Shown piece by piece: positions 1 to 9,011 of a stretch of 64,000 bases of DNA. Source of the DNA: JAGVGT01 sp963807225 (GTDB taxonomy: Bacteria; Desulfobacterota; Desulfobulbia; Desulfobulbales; JAGXFP01). Where the stretch lies: the NCBI GenBank assembly GCA_963807225.1, contig CAWEAD010000005.1, positions 558,001-622,000 of the forward strand, given 5' to 3'. The translations under genes and the position numbers were made by a program. The stretch's first letter is position 1. The number at the start of each line of letters is the position of its first letter. The notes below the pieces were generated by a model. It was not told the DNA's origin and ran no database searches. It saw only the letters and a list, made by a program, of their open reading frames with translations.

Positions 1-1321
1 CCTCATCCATGAAGGTTTTGAAGGTCGGATCTTCTTTAGTGAAGCGATTCAGGGCCTTGGACATGTTGCCCTGGGCCTTGTTGTCCACCGGCACCACGGC
101 CAGGGAGATGACCGGGGCGGGAATGTGCATGGAACTCATGGAATAGTTCAGCTTGCCGTCAGTGAAGGTATCACCGGAGGCGCAGTCGATTCCGAACAGG
201 GCAACAATATCGCCGGAACCAGAAGCGTCGATTTCTTCCATTTCGTCGGCATGCATCCGCACCAGGCGGCCCACCTTGACCTTCTTGCCGGTCCGGGTAT
301 TAATAATGGTATCACCCTTCTTGATCGTGCCCTGATAGGTCCGGATATAGGTGAGCTGACCGTAACGGCCGTCCTCCAACTTGAAGGCCAGGGCCACCAG
401 AGGATCTTCCGGCTTATTGGAAACCTGAACCTCGGCCTCGTTGTTATTGAGGTCAAGGGCGATATTCTTGATGTCGTTAGGGCAGGGCAGATAATCGTTG
501 ACTGCGTCGAGCAGCAGTTGCACCCCCTTATTTTTATAGGCCGAGCCGACCATCACCGGAGTCAGTTCCAGCGCCAGAGTGCCTTTGCGGATGGCGGTGC
601 GAATCATTTCCACAGTGGGGGTCCCTTCCAGAACGGCCTCCATCAATTCATCGGAGAACATCGAGGCTGCATCCAGCAACTGCTCGCGCAGGACATCGGC
701 CTCTTCCCGGTAAGCGGCCGGGATTTCTTCTTCCCTGATTTTCTCACCGTTTTCGCCATCGAAGTAGACGGCCTTCATGGTTACCAGATCAATGATCCCC
801 TTCATATCGGCCTCCAGGCCGATTGGCAAATGCACGGCCACCGCGTTAAGCTGAAGCTTGTCGCGGAGTTGGCCGATGACCCGGTTGGGATTGGCCCCGG
901 TCCGGTCACATTTATTGATGAAGGCGATACGGGGAACATTGTAGCGGGTCATCTGTCGGTTGACCGTGATGGACTGAGACTGCACCCCACCCACCGAGCA
1001 GAGGATCAGCACCGCGCCGTCCAATACTCGTAAAGCCCGCTCCACCTCAATGGTGAAGTCGACGTGGCCCGGCGTATCGATAATGTTGATCGGGTGATCT
1101 TTCCAGGTGCAAAAGGTGGCAGCGGAACAGATGGTGATACCGCGCTCTCTTTCCAGTTCCATCGAGTCCATCTTGGCGCCGACGCCGTCCTTGCCGCGCA
1201 CCTCGTGAATCGCATGAATCCTCTGGGTGTAAAAAAGGATGCGCTCAGTCAGAGTGGTCTTGCCCGAGTCGATATGGGCGCTGATCCCGATGTTCCTTAC
1301 ATTTTCCAGACCGTTACTCAT
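1..1321 (-). CDS. fusA: Elongation factor G, mitochondrial/spdEFG1-like (C-terminus outside window)
   Basis: Translocation GTPase of the ribosome; only the N-terminal ~440 residues lie in the window, and the gene runs off the left edge. The minus-strand translation begins MSNGLENVRNIGISAHIDSG. It shows the P-loop AHIDSGKTT, the switch I motif RERGITI, the G3 motif DTPGH and the G4-type INKCD. The insert GKDGVGAKMDSMELERERG and the DSGKTTLTER variant are typical of mitochondrial EF-G1 and the bacterial spd group (spirochaetes, planctomycetes, deltaproteobacteria). Canonical bacterial EF-G has DAGKTTTTER. spdEFG1 is known as a translocation factor, usually encoded beside a second EF-G that acts in recycling; whether this genome has one cannot be seen. 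The gene stands alone, after a terminator-like hairpin 70 bp upstream. Confidence 0.93.
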   Translation of the reverse strand, partial: MSNGLENVRNIGISAHIDSGKTTLTERILFYTQRIHAIHEVRGKDGVGAKMDSMELERERGITICSAATFCTWKDHPINIIDTPGHVDFTIEVERALRVLDGAVLILCSVGGVQSQSITVNRQMTRYNVPRIAFINKCDRTGANPNRVIGQLRDKLQLNAVAVHLPIGLEADMKGIIDLVTMKAVYFDGENGEKIREEEIPAAYREEADVLREQLLDAASMFSDELMEAVLEGTPTVEMIRTAIRKGTLALELTPVMVGSAYKNKGVQLLLDAVNDYLPCPNDIKNIALDLNNNEAEVQVSNKPEDPLVALAFKLEDGRYGQLTYIRTYQGTIKKGDTIINTRTGKKVKVGRLVRMHADEMEEIDASGSGDIVALFGIDCASGDTFTDGKLNYSMSSMHIPAPVISLAVVPVDNKAQGNMSKALNRFTKEDPTFKTFMDE

Positions 1322-1695
1322 TGTTACAACCTCAAGAATTACTGAATTTCAGGCGGCCCTGGCCGCTTCAGCCGCATTGCCAAATAAAACAGCCCCAAAG
1401 CGGGGCTGCAGACAGAACCATCACCGAAAAACGGCCGCACGGACAAGCAGTTAAGCGGGGGCAGTTTCGAAAGTCGGGTACTATTAACCGTAAGCCCTCA
1501 GGCTGTCAAGGAAAAATCACTCCCGCACCGACAAAAAACCCCGCCTGTGACTTCCGGAACAGAAGCGCACGAACGGGGTCACAAAGCAAGTTGAAGCTTG
1601 GTAGGGAAGATTCGCCAGGTAGATTTCAGACTGAACGGCTGCCCCGGACCGGCCAAGCTAATTAGCAAGTCACCAACAATAAAGCACGGGTGCTT
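1322..1695. other. Intergenic region upstream of fusA
   Basis: 374 bp without a convincing gene. The open frames across it translate to low-complexity Arg/Pro-rich sequence with no ribosome binding site. It contains two minus-strand hairpins (listed separately) and presumably the fusA promoter; no clear -35/-10 pair was picked out. Confidence 0.5.
1380..1408 (-). terminator. Intrinsic terminator-like hairpin before fusA
   Basis: Read on the minus strand, CAGCCCC and GGGGCTG arms (7 bp) with a 5-nt loop are followed by TTTTATTT. It lies between the upstream 184-aa gene and fusA, so it would insulate fusA from read-through. Attenuation of fusA is an alternative. Confidence 0.55.
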
Positions 1696-1696
1696 T
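1681..1696 (-). terminator. Hairpin abutting the stop codon of the SLOG-like gene
   Basis: AAAGCAC / GTGCTTT arms (7 bp, 2-nt loop) directly follow the TGA of the minus-strand gene. The downstream tract ATTGTTG is only weakly U-rich, so this is a modest terminator. Confidence 0.4.
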
Positions 1697-2250
1697 CAGG
1701 GTTTACCAAATGAATCCTTAAAGAGTGTTTCGATGGCCCGACGCCCCTCCTCGGTCAGGTTCCTGGTTCCGGAACCGACGAAGGTTTCGTGCTCGATCCG
1801 CGGGGTCTCCTCAACCCAGGAACCATTGCGCCAGGTGAACCATCCTTTGCGGACCTGGCCATAAACATGAACCGGCCGGTTGAACAGTTTGGCCAACTCA
1901 ACAGCCCAGCCAGTGCCACCTTTGACCGTATTGTCATCCTGGATAGTGCCGACCACGAAGATCTGGTGGCCGTTGTTGACCATATGGAAGATGGTCTGCA
2001 GAACCTTGCGAATTTTCTCGGACTCGTAATAGCTGCGCCTCATCATCTTGGAGGCCAGTTCCATACTGATGTCGCCACGCCGCAATTCCTCCTCGGAGAG
2101 CATCACCACGTTACGGTTCCGGAAAGGCACCCGACCGTCAAAGGAGAAATTGACTTCCTTGATCCCCCATTTCTCGGCCATTTCACCGAAATAACCCTCG
2201 GCGCCCTGCAAGCCGCCACTATAGAGAATACAATTCTTCCGCTCGACCAT
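1696..2250 (-). CDS. Conserved hypothetical protein, SLOG/LOG-like Rossmann fold
   Basis: 184 residues from the ATG at 2250; a TTG 45 bp upstream gives 199 residues but has no better ribosome binding site. The protein starts with a CILYSGG strand-loop and a GAEGYFGEMAEKWG helix, and later has FVVGTIQDDN and GGTGWAVELAKLFNRPVHVY. This pattern (glycine-rich loop, then a GGTGWAVELA helix, then a strand with the 'xPVxVY' ending) recalls the LOG/SLOG nucleotide-binding folds of DprA and TIR-like sensor families. No catalytic signature (such as PGGxGTxxE) is evident, so the assignment is at fold level only. It is monocistronic, with a hairpin at its stop codon. The function is unknown. Confidence 0.6.
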   Translation of the reverse strand: MVERKNCILYSGGLQGAEGYFGEMAEKWGIKEVNFSFDGRVPFRNRNVVMLSEEELRRGDISMELASKMMRRSYYESEKIRKVLQTIFHMVNNGHQIFVVGTIQDDNTVKGGTGWAVELAKLFNRPVHVYGQVRKGWFTWRNGSWVEETPRIEHETFVGSGTRNLTEEGRRAIETLFKDSFGKP

Positions 2251-2478
2251 CTTCACCACCCGTGACTGTAGGTTCGTCTGCTTAACCTGAGGCAATTACG
2301 AATTTAATATATACCCCACACCTATAAAGCACAACCGGCCAGGGAAAAAACCGCGGATGTTATTTAACCTGATCGCCAGATCTTGACAACACTATTCACC
2401 CGTTATAAAAGAACAATCAGTAAGAGTTATCACCACTATTCGGGGTAGTTTCCGGTCAATTTTCAGAAGGAGATCACG

Positions 2479-2628
2479 ATGGCTGAATTTAAATGCAAGA
2501 AGTGCGGCGCCGCGGTGGAATGCCGCTGTAAACCGAAAAAATGCCAGGCTTGCGGCGAGGCCGATGCGATGATCAAGCAGGAGGCCGAAAAAGCTTCCGG
2601 TTGCGGCTGCCGTTGCGGTAAGAAATAA
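2479..2628 (+). CDS. RCKP-type rubredoxin-like small Cys-rich protein (49 aa)
   Basis: A 49-residue protein beginning MAEFKCKKCGAAVECRC. It carries CxxC, then CRCKPKKCQACGE, and ends GCGCRCGKK. The CKPKKCxxCG pattern is that of the small RCKP rubredoxin-like family found in sulfate and sulfur reducers; two CxxC knuckles probably bind Fe or Zn. The start is supported by a strong AGAAGGAG ribosome binding site, and the gene is followed 20 bp later by an intrinsic terminator, so it is a stand-alone transcription unit. The extra C-terminal CGCRC motif is unusual and could be a second metal site. The electron partner is unknown. Confidence 0.75.
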   Translation: MAEFKCKKCGAAVECRCKPKKCQACGEADAMIKQEAEKASGCGCRCGKK

Positions 2629-2648
2629 ACTGAGAGCCGGACTTGCTC

Positions 2649-2684
2649 AAACCCCGGAGGCCAAACCTCCGGGGTTATTTTTTT
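2649..2684 (+). terminator. Intrinsic terminator of the RCKP gene
   Basis: A perfect stem of AACCCCGGAGG-type arms (about 11 bp with a short CCAAA loop) is followed by ATTTTTTTG. It separates the small protein from the formate dehydrogenase operon. Confidence 0.85.
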
Positions 2685-2824
2685 GTCCGGTGGTTGACTG
2701 ACGTCCAACCGGGAACGGAATTCCTTTACAATTTCAGTCGGAAAATGCGATAAATATTTATTTGGCCGGTCGTCGCCGACCTGCCGCCAGTAAGTCACCG
2801 GTTGATTTACCCCGGGGAGGCTGA

Positions 2825-4855
2825 ATGCGCAACATTCTCACCACCTGCGTCTATTGTGGCTGTGGCTGCGGGCTTTACCTCAAAGAAGTCCGCGGCCGGG
2901 TCACCGGCTCCTATCCCAGCCGCAACCATCCGGTTTCCCGGGGCAACCTCTGCGTCAAGGGCTGGCATCTGCATGAGTTCATCCACTCGCCCGACCGCCT
3001 CACCACACCCCTGATCCGCAAAAAAGGTCGTCTTACTCAAGCCTCCTGGGATGAAGCCCTTGGGCTGACTGCTCGGGAGCTGGGTCGGCTACGCGACGAA
3101 CACGGCGGCGACAGCTTGGCGGTGATGGCCTCGGCCAAGTGCACCAACGAAGAAAATTACCTGCTGCAAAAGTTCACCCGGGCGGTTCTCCGGACCAACA
3201 ATATCGACCACTGCGCCCGCCTCTGACACGCCCCGACCGTGGCAGGTCTTGCCACCACCTTCGGCAGCGGCGCCATGACCAACTCGATCAACGAAATCGA
3301 ACGGGCCGAAGTAATCCTGGTTTCCGGTTCCAACACCACCGAGGCCCACCCTCAGATTGCCCGCCGTATGCTGGACGCCGTGGACCGCGGCGCCAAACTG
3401 ATCGTCATCGACCCGCGCCGCACTCCACTGGCAACCATGGCCCACCTGCACCTGGCCCTGCGCCCCGGCACCGACATACCTCTCCTGAACGGGATGATGA
3501 AGGTGATCATCGACGAAAACCTGGCTGACGATCTCTTCATCGAGATGCGCACCGAAAACTATCACGCCCTGCGCGACCTGCTCAACCGACTCGATTTGGA
3601 GGAGGTGGCGGCGATCACCGGCGTCAGTCTGAGCCTGATCCGCCAGGCCGCTCAGCTATATGCCAGAGCCCAGAAGGCGGTGATCTGCTACTGCCTGGGC
3701 ATCACCCAGCACGTCTGCGGCACCGACAACGTCCAGACCATCGCCAACCTGGCCATGCTCACCGGCCACGTGGAAAAGGAAAATACCGGGGTCGATCCCC
3801 TGCGCGGCCAGAACAACGTCCAGGGCGCCTGCGACATGGGGGCACTGCCCAACGTCTTTCCCAGTTACCAGCAGGTGGACAACCCCGAATATCAGAAAAA
3901 GTTCGAACGGGCTTGGGGGGTCAAGCTTCCTGCCAAACCGGGGATACGGCTGGTTGGCATGACCCACGGGGAACCTGGCGTGACCTTGCGAGGCATGTAT
4001 ATCATGGGCGAAAATCCCATGCTCAGCGACCCGGTCCTGGAGCGGGTGCAAGAGAGCTTAAAGAATCTGGAGTTCCTGGCGGTAGCCGATCTCTTCCTGA
4101 CCGAAACCGCGCAGCTCGCCGACGTGGTCTTCCCGGCCGCCACCTTCGCCGAGAAAACCGGCACCTTCACCAACTCCGAGCGGCGGGTGCAGATGGTCCG
4201 CCAGGCCATTCCGGTCCAGCCGGACTGTCGAACCGACGGTGCGATCATCATGGAACTCTCTCGGCGCCTCGGTTACGAAATGGACTACGATTCCCCGGCC
4301 GAGATCATGGAGGAAATCGCCCTCCTTGCCCCCATCTATGGCGGGATGCATCACGACCGTCTGGAGGCGGGCTGGGGTATGCAGTGGCCCTGCTGGGACC
4401 GGCAGCATCCCGGCACCCCATTTCTGCACAAATATTACTTCACCCGGGGCAAGGGGTGCTTTATCCCGGCCGGGCACATCTCTCCCGCCGAAGTCCCGGA
4501 CGATGAGTATCCCCTGCTATTGATGACCGGGCGTATCTATCACCAGTACCATACCGGGACCATGACCCGACGCAGCCACACCCTGCACCGGGAGAATCCC
4601 GAAGCACTACTCCAGCTCAATCCGGTCGACGCGGACCGGTTCCAGGTCGGCAACGGCGAGACCGTTCACCTCGCCTCCCGCCGCGGAACGATCGAGGTCA
4701 AGGCCGAAATCTCCGAAGCGGTGTCAGCCGGTACGGTTTACACCACTTTCCACTTCCCGGAGGCGCCGATCAACCTGCTGACCATCGGCGCCAAGGACGA
4801 AAAGGCCGGCTGCCCTGAGTACAAGGTCTGTGCGGTCCGCATCGACAAGGTTTGA
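2825..4855 (+). CDS. fdhA: Selenocysteine formate dehydrogenase, catalytic alpha subunit
   Basis: Molybdenum/tungsten bis-MGD oxidoreductase interconverting formate and CO2; 676 residues if the TGA at 3224-3226 is read as Sec134. N-terminal [4Fe-4S] ligands are C8, C11, C15 and C43. The context NNIDHCARL-U-HAPTVAGL matches the active-site Sec region of FdhF/FdhA proteins (CCARVUHGPSVAGL in E. coli). The reading frame, family similarity and Mo-binding domains continue uninterrupted after the UGA to the C-terminal dinucleotide-binding domain (LLLMTGRIYHQYHTGTMTRR). A SECIS hairpin follows the UGA. It is the first gene of a tight four-gene operon with Fe-S, flavin and RACo-like subunits, which suggests a soluble pyridine-nucleotide- or ferredoxin-linked enzyme. 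No twin-arginine signal is present, so it is cytoplasmic. Gene finders will split it into 2825-3226 and 3239-4855. Confidence 0.93.
3224..3260 (+). promoter_or_regulatory. Bacterial SECIS element for Sec134 of fdhA
   Basis: Immediately 3' of the UGA (3224-3226), the arms GTGGCA (3239-3244) and TGCCAC (3250-3255) enclose the loop GGTCT. The loop and spacing match the E. coli fdhF SECIS, whose apical loop is also AGGUCU and lies about 17-23 nt from the UGA. SelB would bind here; the genome must therefore encode SelA/B/C/D elsewhere. Confidence 0.85.
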
Positions 4856-4857
4856 CC

Positions 4858-5898
4858 ATGGCCGACCAGTACCTGCTCAAAAAAGACCACCTGAAGCCAT
4901 TTATCCGGAAGCTGGCCAAGGATTATCGCATTGTCGCCCCCCTGCTCAACGAACACGGGGACACCATGTTCAATCCGGTCGCGGATCTGGACCGGGAAGA
5001 GGTCGACCTGGACAACCAGCCTCAAAACTCGATCAAGCAGTTTTTCTTCCCGCAGACCGAGGCGATCTATGAATACTCATGTGCGGAGCCGGGCCGCTAT
5101 GAATTCCACGAGGCTAAGCTGGGGACCGATCCGACCATCTTTTTCGGGGTCAGGCCCTGCGACCTGTCGGCCCTGCTCTATCTGGACGTCATTTTCCTGC
5201 GGGACGCCAAGGACCCCTTTTACCTGCGGCGGCGGGAGGTCTCGATCCTGATCGGCCTGAACTGCAACCGGCCCTTCGAGAATTGCTTCTGCAACGCCAC
5301 CAGAAACGGCCCGCACCAGGAGTTCGGTTTCGATCTGCAGCTCACCGACCTGGGCGACCGCTTCCTGGTAGAAGTCGGCCGTGCCCGGGGGGAGGAACTT
5401 GTCAACCGCTGGCACCAGTTCTTCGTCCCAGCCACAGCCAGCGACAGCCAGGCCCAATACCAGGCCCTGTTGGAGGCCCGCGGTTCCTTTCCCCGCCAGA
5501 TCCATGTCGATCAGGCCATCAAACGTCTGCGGGAGGGCGAAGCCGATCCGCAGATCTGGCAGTTTCTCTCGCAACGCTGTCAGGACTGCGGCGGCTGCGC
5601 CTACGTCTGCCCCACCTGCACCTGCTTCACCATCTCGGACCATCCCGCTTCGGCCACAGCGGGGACCAGGCTCCGCTCCTGGGATGCCTGCACCTTCTCC
5701 GGCTTTACCCGGATGGCCGGCGGCCATAACCCGGTGCGGCGTGATTCTGCCGCCATCCGGCAACGATTCCTGCACAAACTTCTCTACGATGTAGAAAAAC
5801 ATGGCCGTCCCAGTTGCGTGGGCTGCGGCCGCTGCGTCGGAATCTGCTTCGGCGGCACCGACATCGTCCGCTTCATCAACCTCGTCGGTCAGGAATAA
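4858..5898 (+). CDS. 4Fe-4S dicluster electron-transfer subunit (sulfhydrogenase beta / AsrA-like)
   Basis: 346 residues from ATG 4858, 2 bp after the fdhA stop; a TTG at 4852 overlaps that stop and is less likely. The C-terminal part carries two [4Fe-4S] binding motifs: CQDCGGCAYVCPTCTC and CVGCGRCVGICFGG. The N-terminal half, with the CDLSALLYLD and GLNCNRPFENCFC segments, matches the beta subunit of archaeal sulfhydrogenase (HydB) and anaerobic sulfite reductase subunit A. Those subunits relay electrons between the flavin subunit and the catalytic subunit. Its position between fdhA and the flavin subunit suggests the same relay for formate oxidation or CO2 reduction. Confidence 0.88.
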   Translation: MADQYLLKKDHLKPFIRKLAKDYRIVAPLLNEHGDTMFNPVADLDREEVDLDNQPQNSIKQFFFPQTEAIYEYSCAEPGRYEFHEAKLGTDPTIFFGVRPCDLSALLYLDVIFLRDAKDPFYLRRREVSILIGLNCNRPFENCFCNATRNGPHQEFGFDLQLTDLGDRFLVEVGRARGEELVNRWHQFFVPATASDSQAQYQALLEARGSFPRQIHVDQAIKRLREGEADPQIWQFLSQRCQDCGGCAYVCPTCTCFTISDHPASATAGTRLRSWDACTFSGFTRMAGGHNPVRRDSAAIRQRFLHKLLYDVEKHGRPSCVGCGRCVGICFGGTDIVRFINLVGQE

Positions 5899-5902
5899 GA
5901 CC

Positions 5903-6751
5903 ATGCCCTTGAGCCTCAACCATCCCTACCTGCCTAAACCGGCCAAGATCCTGGATGTCGTCGAGGAGAACCCACAGATCAAGACCTTCGTCCTGGCCCT
6001 AGCCGAGCCGGAGGCCAACCAGGCCTTCACTTACGTTCCCGGTCAATTTCTGATGCTGTCGGTGCCCCACTGCGGCGAGGCACCGATCTCCATTGCCTCC
6101 TCCCCGGCCGAACCGGGAACCATCCATCTCGCCATCCGCCGGGCCGGCAAGCTGACCGAAGCCATGCACCGGCTTAATCCCGGGGACATGGTCGGGGTGC
6201 GCGGACCTTACGGCCGGCCCTTTCCCATGGCTGAACTGGCCGGCCGGGAACTCATATTCGTGGCCGGCGGCATCGGACTAGCCCCCCTGCGCTCGGTGAT
6301 CAAGACCTGCCTGGCCGACGACCGCTACCGGCCCAAAAAGATCACCCTGCTCTACGGCAGCCGCTGCCCCGACGAAATCGCCTTCCTCCGGGATCTGGAC
6401 GAGTGGCGGAACTGTGAGGGTTTCGTCGGCCATCTTACCGTAGATCGCTGCACGGAAGGTTGGGAAGGGGCGGTAGGGTTGGTCACCACCCTGCTCGACC
6501 GGGTCGAATGGGAACCGGATCGAAGCACCGCCCTGGTTTGCGGCCCATCCCTGATGATCAGGGCGGTTCTGGCCGAGCTGAGCCACCGCGGGTTGCCCGA
6601 GGAGCGGATCATCACCACTTTGGAACGCCATATGAAATGCGGGGTCGGGGTCTGCCGCCACTGTCACTTGGATTCGAAACTGGTCTGCAAGGACGGACCG
6701 GTTTTCACCCTGGCCGAACTCAGGGAACTCTCGGTCATGGAGCTGACCTGA
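5903..6751 (+). CDS. FAD/NAD(P)-binding oxidoreductase (sulfhydrogenase gamma / AsrB-like)
   Basis: 282 residues starting MPLSLNHPYLPK, 4 bp after the preceding stop. Ferredoxin-reductase fold: an FAD-binding barrel with PGQFLMLSVP and the ISIASSP strand, an NAD(P)-binding domain with GGIGLAPLRS and LLYGSRCPDE, and a C-terminal [2Fe-2S] motif C-GVGV-C-RH-C then C (MKCGVGVCRHCHLDSKLVC), as in dihydroorotate dehydrogenase electron-transfer subunits, HydG and AsrB. It would exchange electrons with NAD(P)H and pass them through the dicluster subunit to FdhA. The longer in-frame extension upstream is an out-of-family overlap with the preceding gene and was not used. Confidence 0.9.
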   Translation: MPLSLNHPYLPKPAKILDVVEENPQIKTFVLALAEPEANQAFTYVPGQFLMLSVPHCGEAPISIASSPAEPGTIHLAIRRAGKLTEAMHRLNPGDMVGVRGPYGRPFPMAELAGRELIFVAGGIGLAPLRSVIKTCLADDRYRPKKITLLYGSRCPDEIAFLRDLDEWRNCEGFVGHLTVDRCTEGWEGAVGLVTTLLDRVEWEPDRSTALVCGPSLMIRAVLAELSHRGLPEERIITTLERHMKCGVGVCRHCHLDSKLVCKDGPVFTLAELRELSVMELT

Positions 6752-8716
6752 ATGGAAAAAGCATGGCCGGACACCCGCCGCGTCACTTTCCTGCCCTCCG
6801 GGCTAACCATTGATATCGAGGTCGGTGAAACCCTGCTCAAGGCGGCCCAGAATGCCGGACTCCACATCAATGCCTCCTGCGGCGGCAGCGGGGTTTGCGG
6901 CAAGTGCCGGGTACTCCTGAAGACAGGTACGTTGGCGGGCGGCCTCACCGAGAAACTTGGCGAACCGGACCGGGCCGCCGGCTGGCGCCAGGCCTGCACC
7001 GCGGTGATCGAAAACGATGTCACTGTGGAGATCCCGGCCGGCTCCGGCAAGATCGGCGGCGGACTCTCCACCGGGGTGGCGGAACGACACCGCAGCCGGC
7101 TGCGCAAATACGATATTGAAGAGCTTCGTCAGTCCGGGCTTCTGCAGCCACCGGTGGAAAAGCTCTTCCTGGAGCTGCCCCGCCCCTCGCCGGTGGACAA
7201 TATGGCCGACGCCAAACGGGTGATCCAGGGTCTCCATAACCAGTACGACGAAAAAGCCATGGTCGTCAGCCTGTCGGTACTCCGCAAATTGCGTCGGGTC
7301 TTACGGGAAGACGACTTCCGGGTCACCGTCACCCTGGCCCGACCGGTCCATGCCGACAAGGGCAAGAACTTCCTGGTCAACATCCAGGCCGGCAACTGGA
7401 CCAAGCGCAGCTTCGGCCTGGTCTTCGACATCGGCACCACCACCATTTACGGCCAGCTGGTCGATCTTAACACCGGTAAGATCCTCGGTGGCGAAGGCGA
7501 TTACAACGGCCAGATCAGCTACGGTGAAGACGTGATCAACCGAATCATCTACGCCGAGACTCCGGAGGGGCTGACCACCATGGCCCGGGTGGCGGCCGAA
7601 ACCATGAACCACCTCATCGGCAAACTGCTGAGCACCGCCGGCATCGACCGGGATGAGATCACCTCGGTCACCATCGCCGGTAACACCACCATGACCCATC
7701 TCTTTCTGGGCTTGGAACCGCACTCGATCCGCCGAGCCCCCTACGTGCCGGTTTCCACCTTCTTCCCGCCCATGCGGGCCAGCGACCTGGGCCTCAACCT
7801 GCCCCAACACTGCGTGGCCCTGATCTTTCCGGCCATCTCCAGTTATGTGGGCGGCGATATCGTCGCCGGGGTCATGGGCGCCGGTCTGTACCGAACCGAG
7901 GCCCTGACCCTGTTCATCGACATCGGCACCAATGCCGAGATTGTCATCGGCAATCGGGAGTGGCTGGTCTGCGCCGCCTGCTCGGCCGGCCCTGCCTTCG
8001 AGGGCGGCGGCATCGCCCATGGGATGCGGGCGGCCGACGGAGCGATTAAGGACTTCAGCCTCAACCCGGAAACCCTGGAACCGATGAACATCACCATCGG
8101 CAACCGCCCACCCTTGGGTATTTGCGGCTCGGGGCTGCTGGTTATCGTTGCCACCTTGCTCTCCCACGGCATTATCGACCGGCGCGGCAAGTTCACTCGG
8201 CGCCGAACCTCTCCCCGCCTGCGGGAAGGTAGGAACGGCTGGGAGTACGTCCTGGCCTGGCAGGCCGAAAATGGGGCCGACTGCGATATCGCCATCAACG
8301 AGGTCGATATCGACAATTTGATCCGGGCCAAGGCGGCCATCTATGCTGGGATCAAAACGCTGGTCGAGGAAGTGGGGCTGAACATCAGTGACTTGGAACA
8401 AATCATCCTGGCTGGGGCCTTCGGCAGTTTCATCGATCTCGATGCCGCCATGGCCATCGGTTTGCTGCCGGAAGTAGCGCCAGAGACGATTACCTATGTG
8501 GGCAACGGCTCGCTGATGGGCGGCAGATTGAGCGAATTGAGCAACCACATCCGCCGAGACGTGGTAGAGGTAGTCGGCCGGATGACCAGTTTTGAACTCT
8601 CCGAGGTGACCGGCTTCAAAGACCAGTACATCGCCTCGCTTTTCCTGCCCCACACCGAACTGGAACTGTTCCCGGCCACGGCGGAAAGGCTGGGACTGAA
8701 AAAGATCGAAGCCTGA
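6752..8716 (+). CDS. RACo-like ASKHA ATPase with N-terminal [2Fe-2S] ferredoxin domain
   Basis: 654 residues; the ATG directly follows the stop of the upstream gene. Residues ~10-90 form a plant-type [2Fe-2S] ferredoxin with C43, C49, C52 and a later Cys in RQACTAV. The remainder is the DUF4445/ASKHA part: phosphate-binding loops FDIGTTTIYGQLVDL and FIDIGTNAEIVIGN, and the GICGSGLL and AGAFGSF motifs. Family knowledge: RACo proteins use ATP to drive low-potential reduction of corrinoid proteins back to Co(I). No corrinoid protein or methyltransferase is encoded here, so in this operon it may instead activate or reduce the formate dehydrogenase or act on a corrinoid protein encoded elsewhere. 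That placement is unusual; the role is inference. Confidence 0.85.
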   Translation: MEKAWPDTRRVTFLPSGLTIDIEVGETLLKAAQNAGLHINASCGGSGVCGKCRVLLKTGTLAGGLTEKLGEPDRAAGWRQACTAVIENDVTVEIPAGSGKIGGGLSTGVAERHRSRLRKYDIEELRQSGLLQPPVEKLFLELPRPSPVDNMADAKRVIQGLHNQYDEKAMVVSLSVLRKLRRVLREDDFRVTVTLARPVHADKGKNFLVNIQAGNWTKRSFGLVFDIGTTTIYGQLVDLNTGKILGGEGDYNGQISYGEDVINRIIYAETPEGLTTMARVAAETMNHLIGKLLSTAGIDRDEITSVTIAGNTTMTHLFLGLEPHSIRRAPYVPVSTFFPPMRASDLGLNLPQHCVALIFPAISSYVGGDIVAGVMGAGLYRTEALTLFIDIGTNAEIVIGNREWLVCAACSAGPAFEGGGIAHGMRAADGAIKDFSLNPETLEPMNITIGNRPPLGICGSGLLVIVATLLSHGIIDRRGKFTRRRTSPRLREGRNGWEYVLAWQAENGADCDIAINEVDIDNLIRAKAAIYAGIKTLVEEVGLNISDLEQIILAGAFGSFIDLDAAMAIGLLPEVAPETITYVGNGSLMGGRLSELSNHIRRDVVEVVGRMTSFELSEVTGFKDQYIASLFLPHTELELFPATAERLGLKKIEA

Positions 8717-8913
8717 TTCTCCAGGACATTTCCAGCCTGATTCCTGTCACCTTGACCCGACCGGTAAGGCATATCTAATATTCCCCGCTTTATCCAACCC
8801 AATGAACAATATTGTCCAATCCTGGCTAGACCCCCAAAAGGATCTGCTCAACCGCAGACCCCCAACTACTCGTAATAATTACATAAAAGAAATTCAACGA
8901 TTCACTAAACTTC

Positions 8914-8930
8914 TTGGCATGCTTATTGAT
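8914..8930 (+). promoter_or_regulatory. Near-consensus sigma-54 (-24/-12) promoter candidate for the ZraP-like gene
   Basis: TTGGCATGCTTATTGAT has the GG dinucleotide and correct 10-nt spacing, but the -12 element is GA instead of GC. E. coli zraP is sigma-54 dependent, which is the only reason to take this seriously. The rest of the gap 8717-9011 shows nothing recognisable. Confidence 0.25.
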
Positions 8931-9011
8931 ATACTCAACTAGCAAAAGAATTTGAGGAAAACTGCAAGGTATTAACAGTCAAAAATCAACCAATTGTATC
9001 AGGAGGCTAAC

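Noticed and set aside
3224..3226. In-frame TGA read as a premature stop making fdhA a pseudogene
   Set aside because: It lies exactly at the active-site Sec position of formate dehydrogenases, with a SECIS-type hairpin and GGTCT loop just after it, and the frame continues intact.
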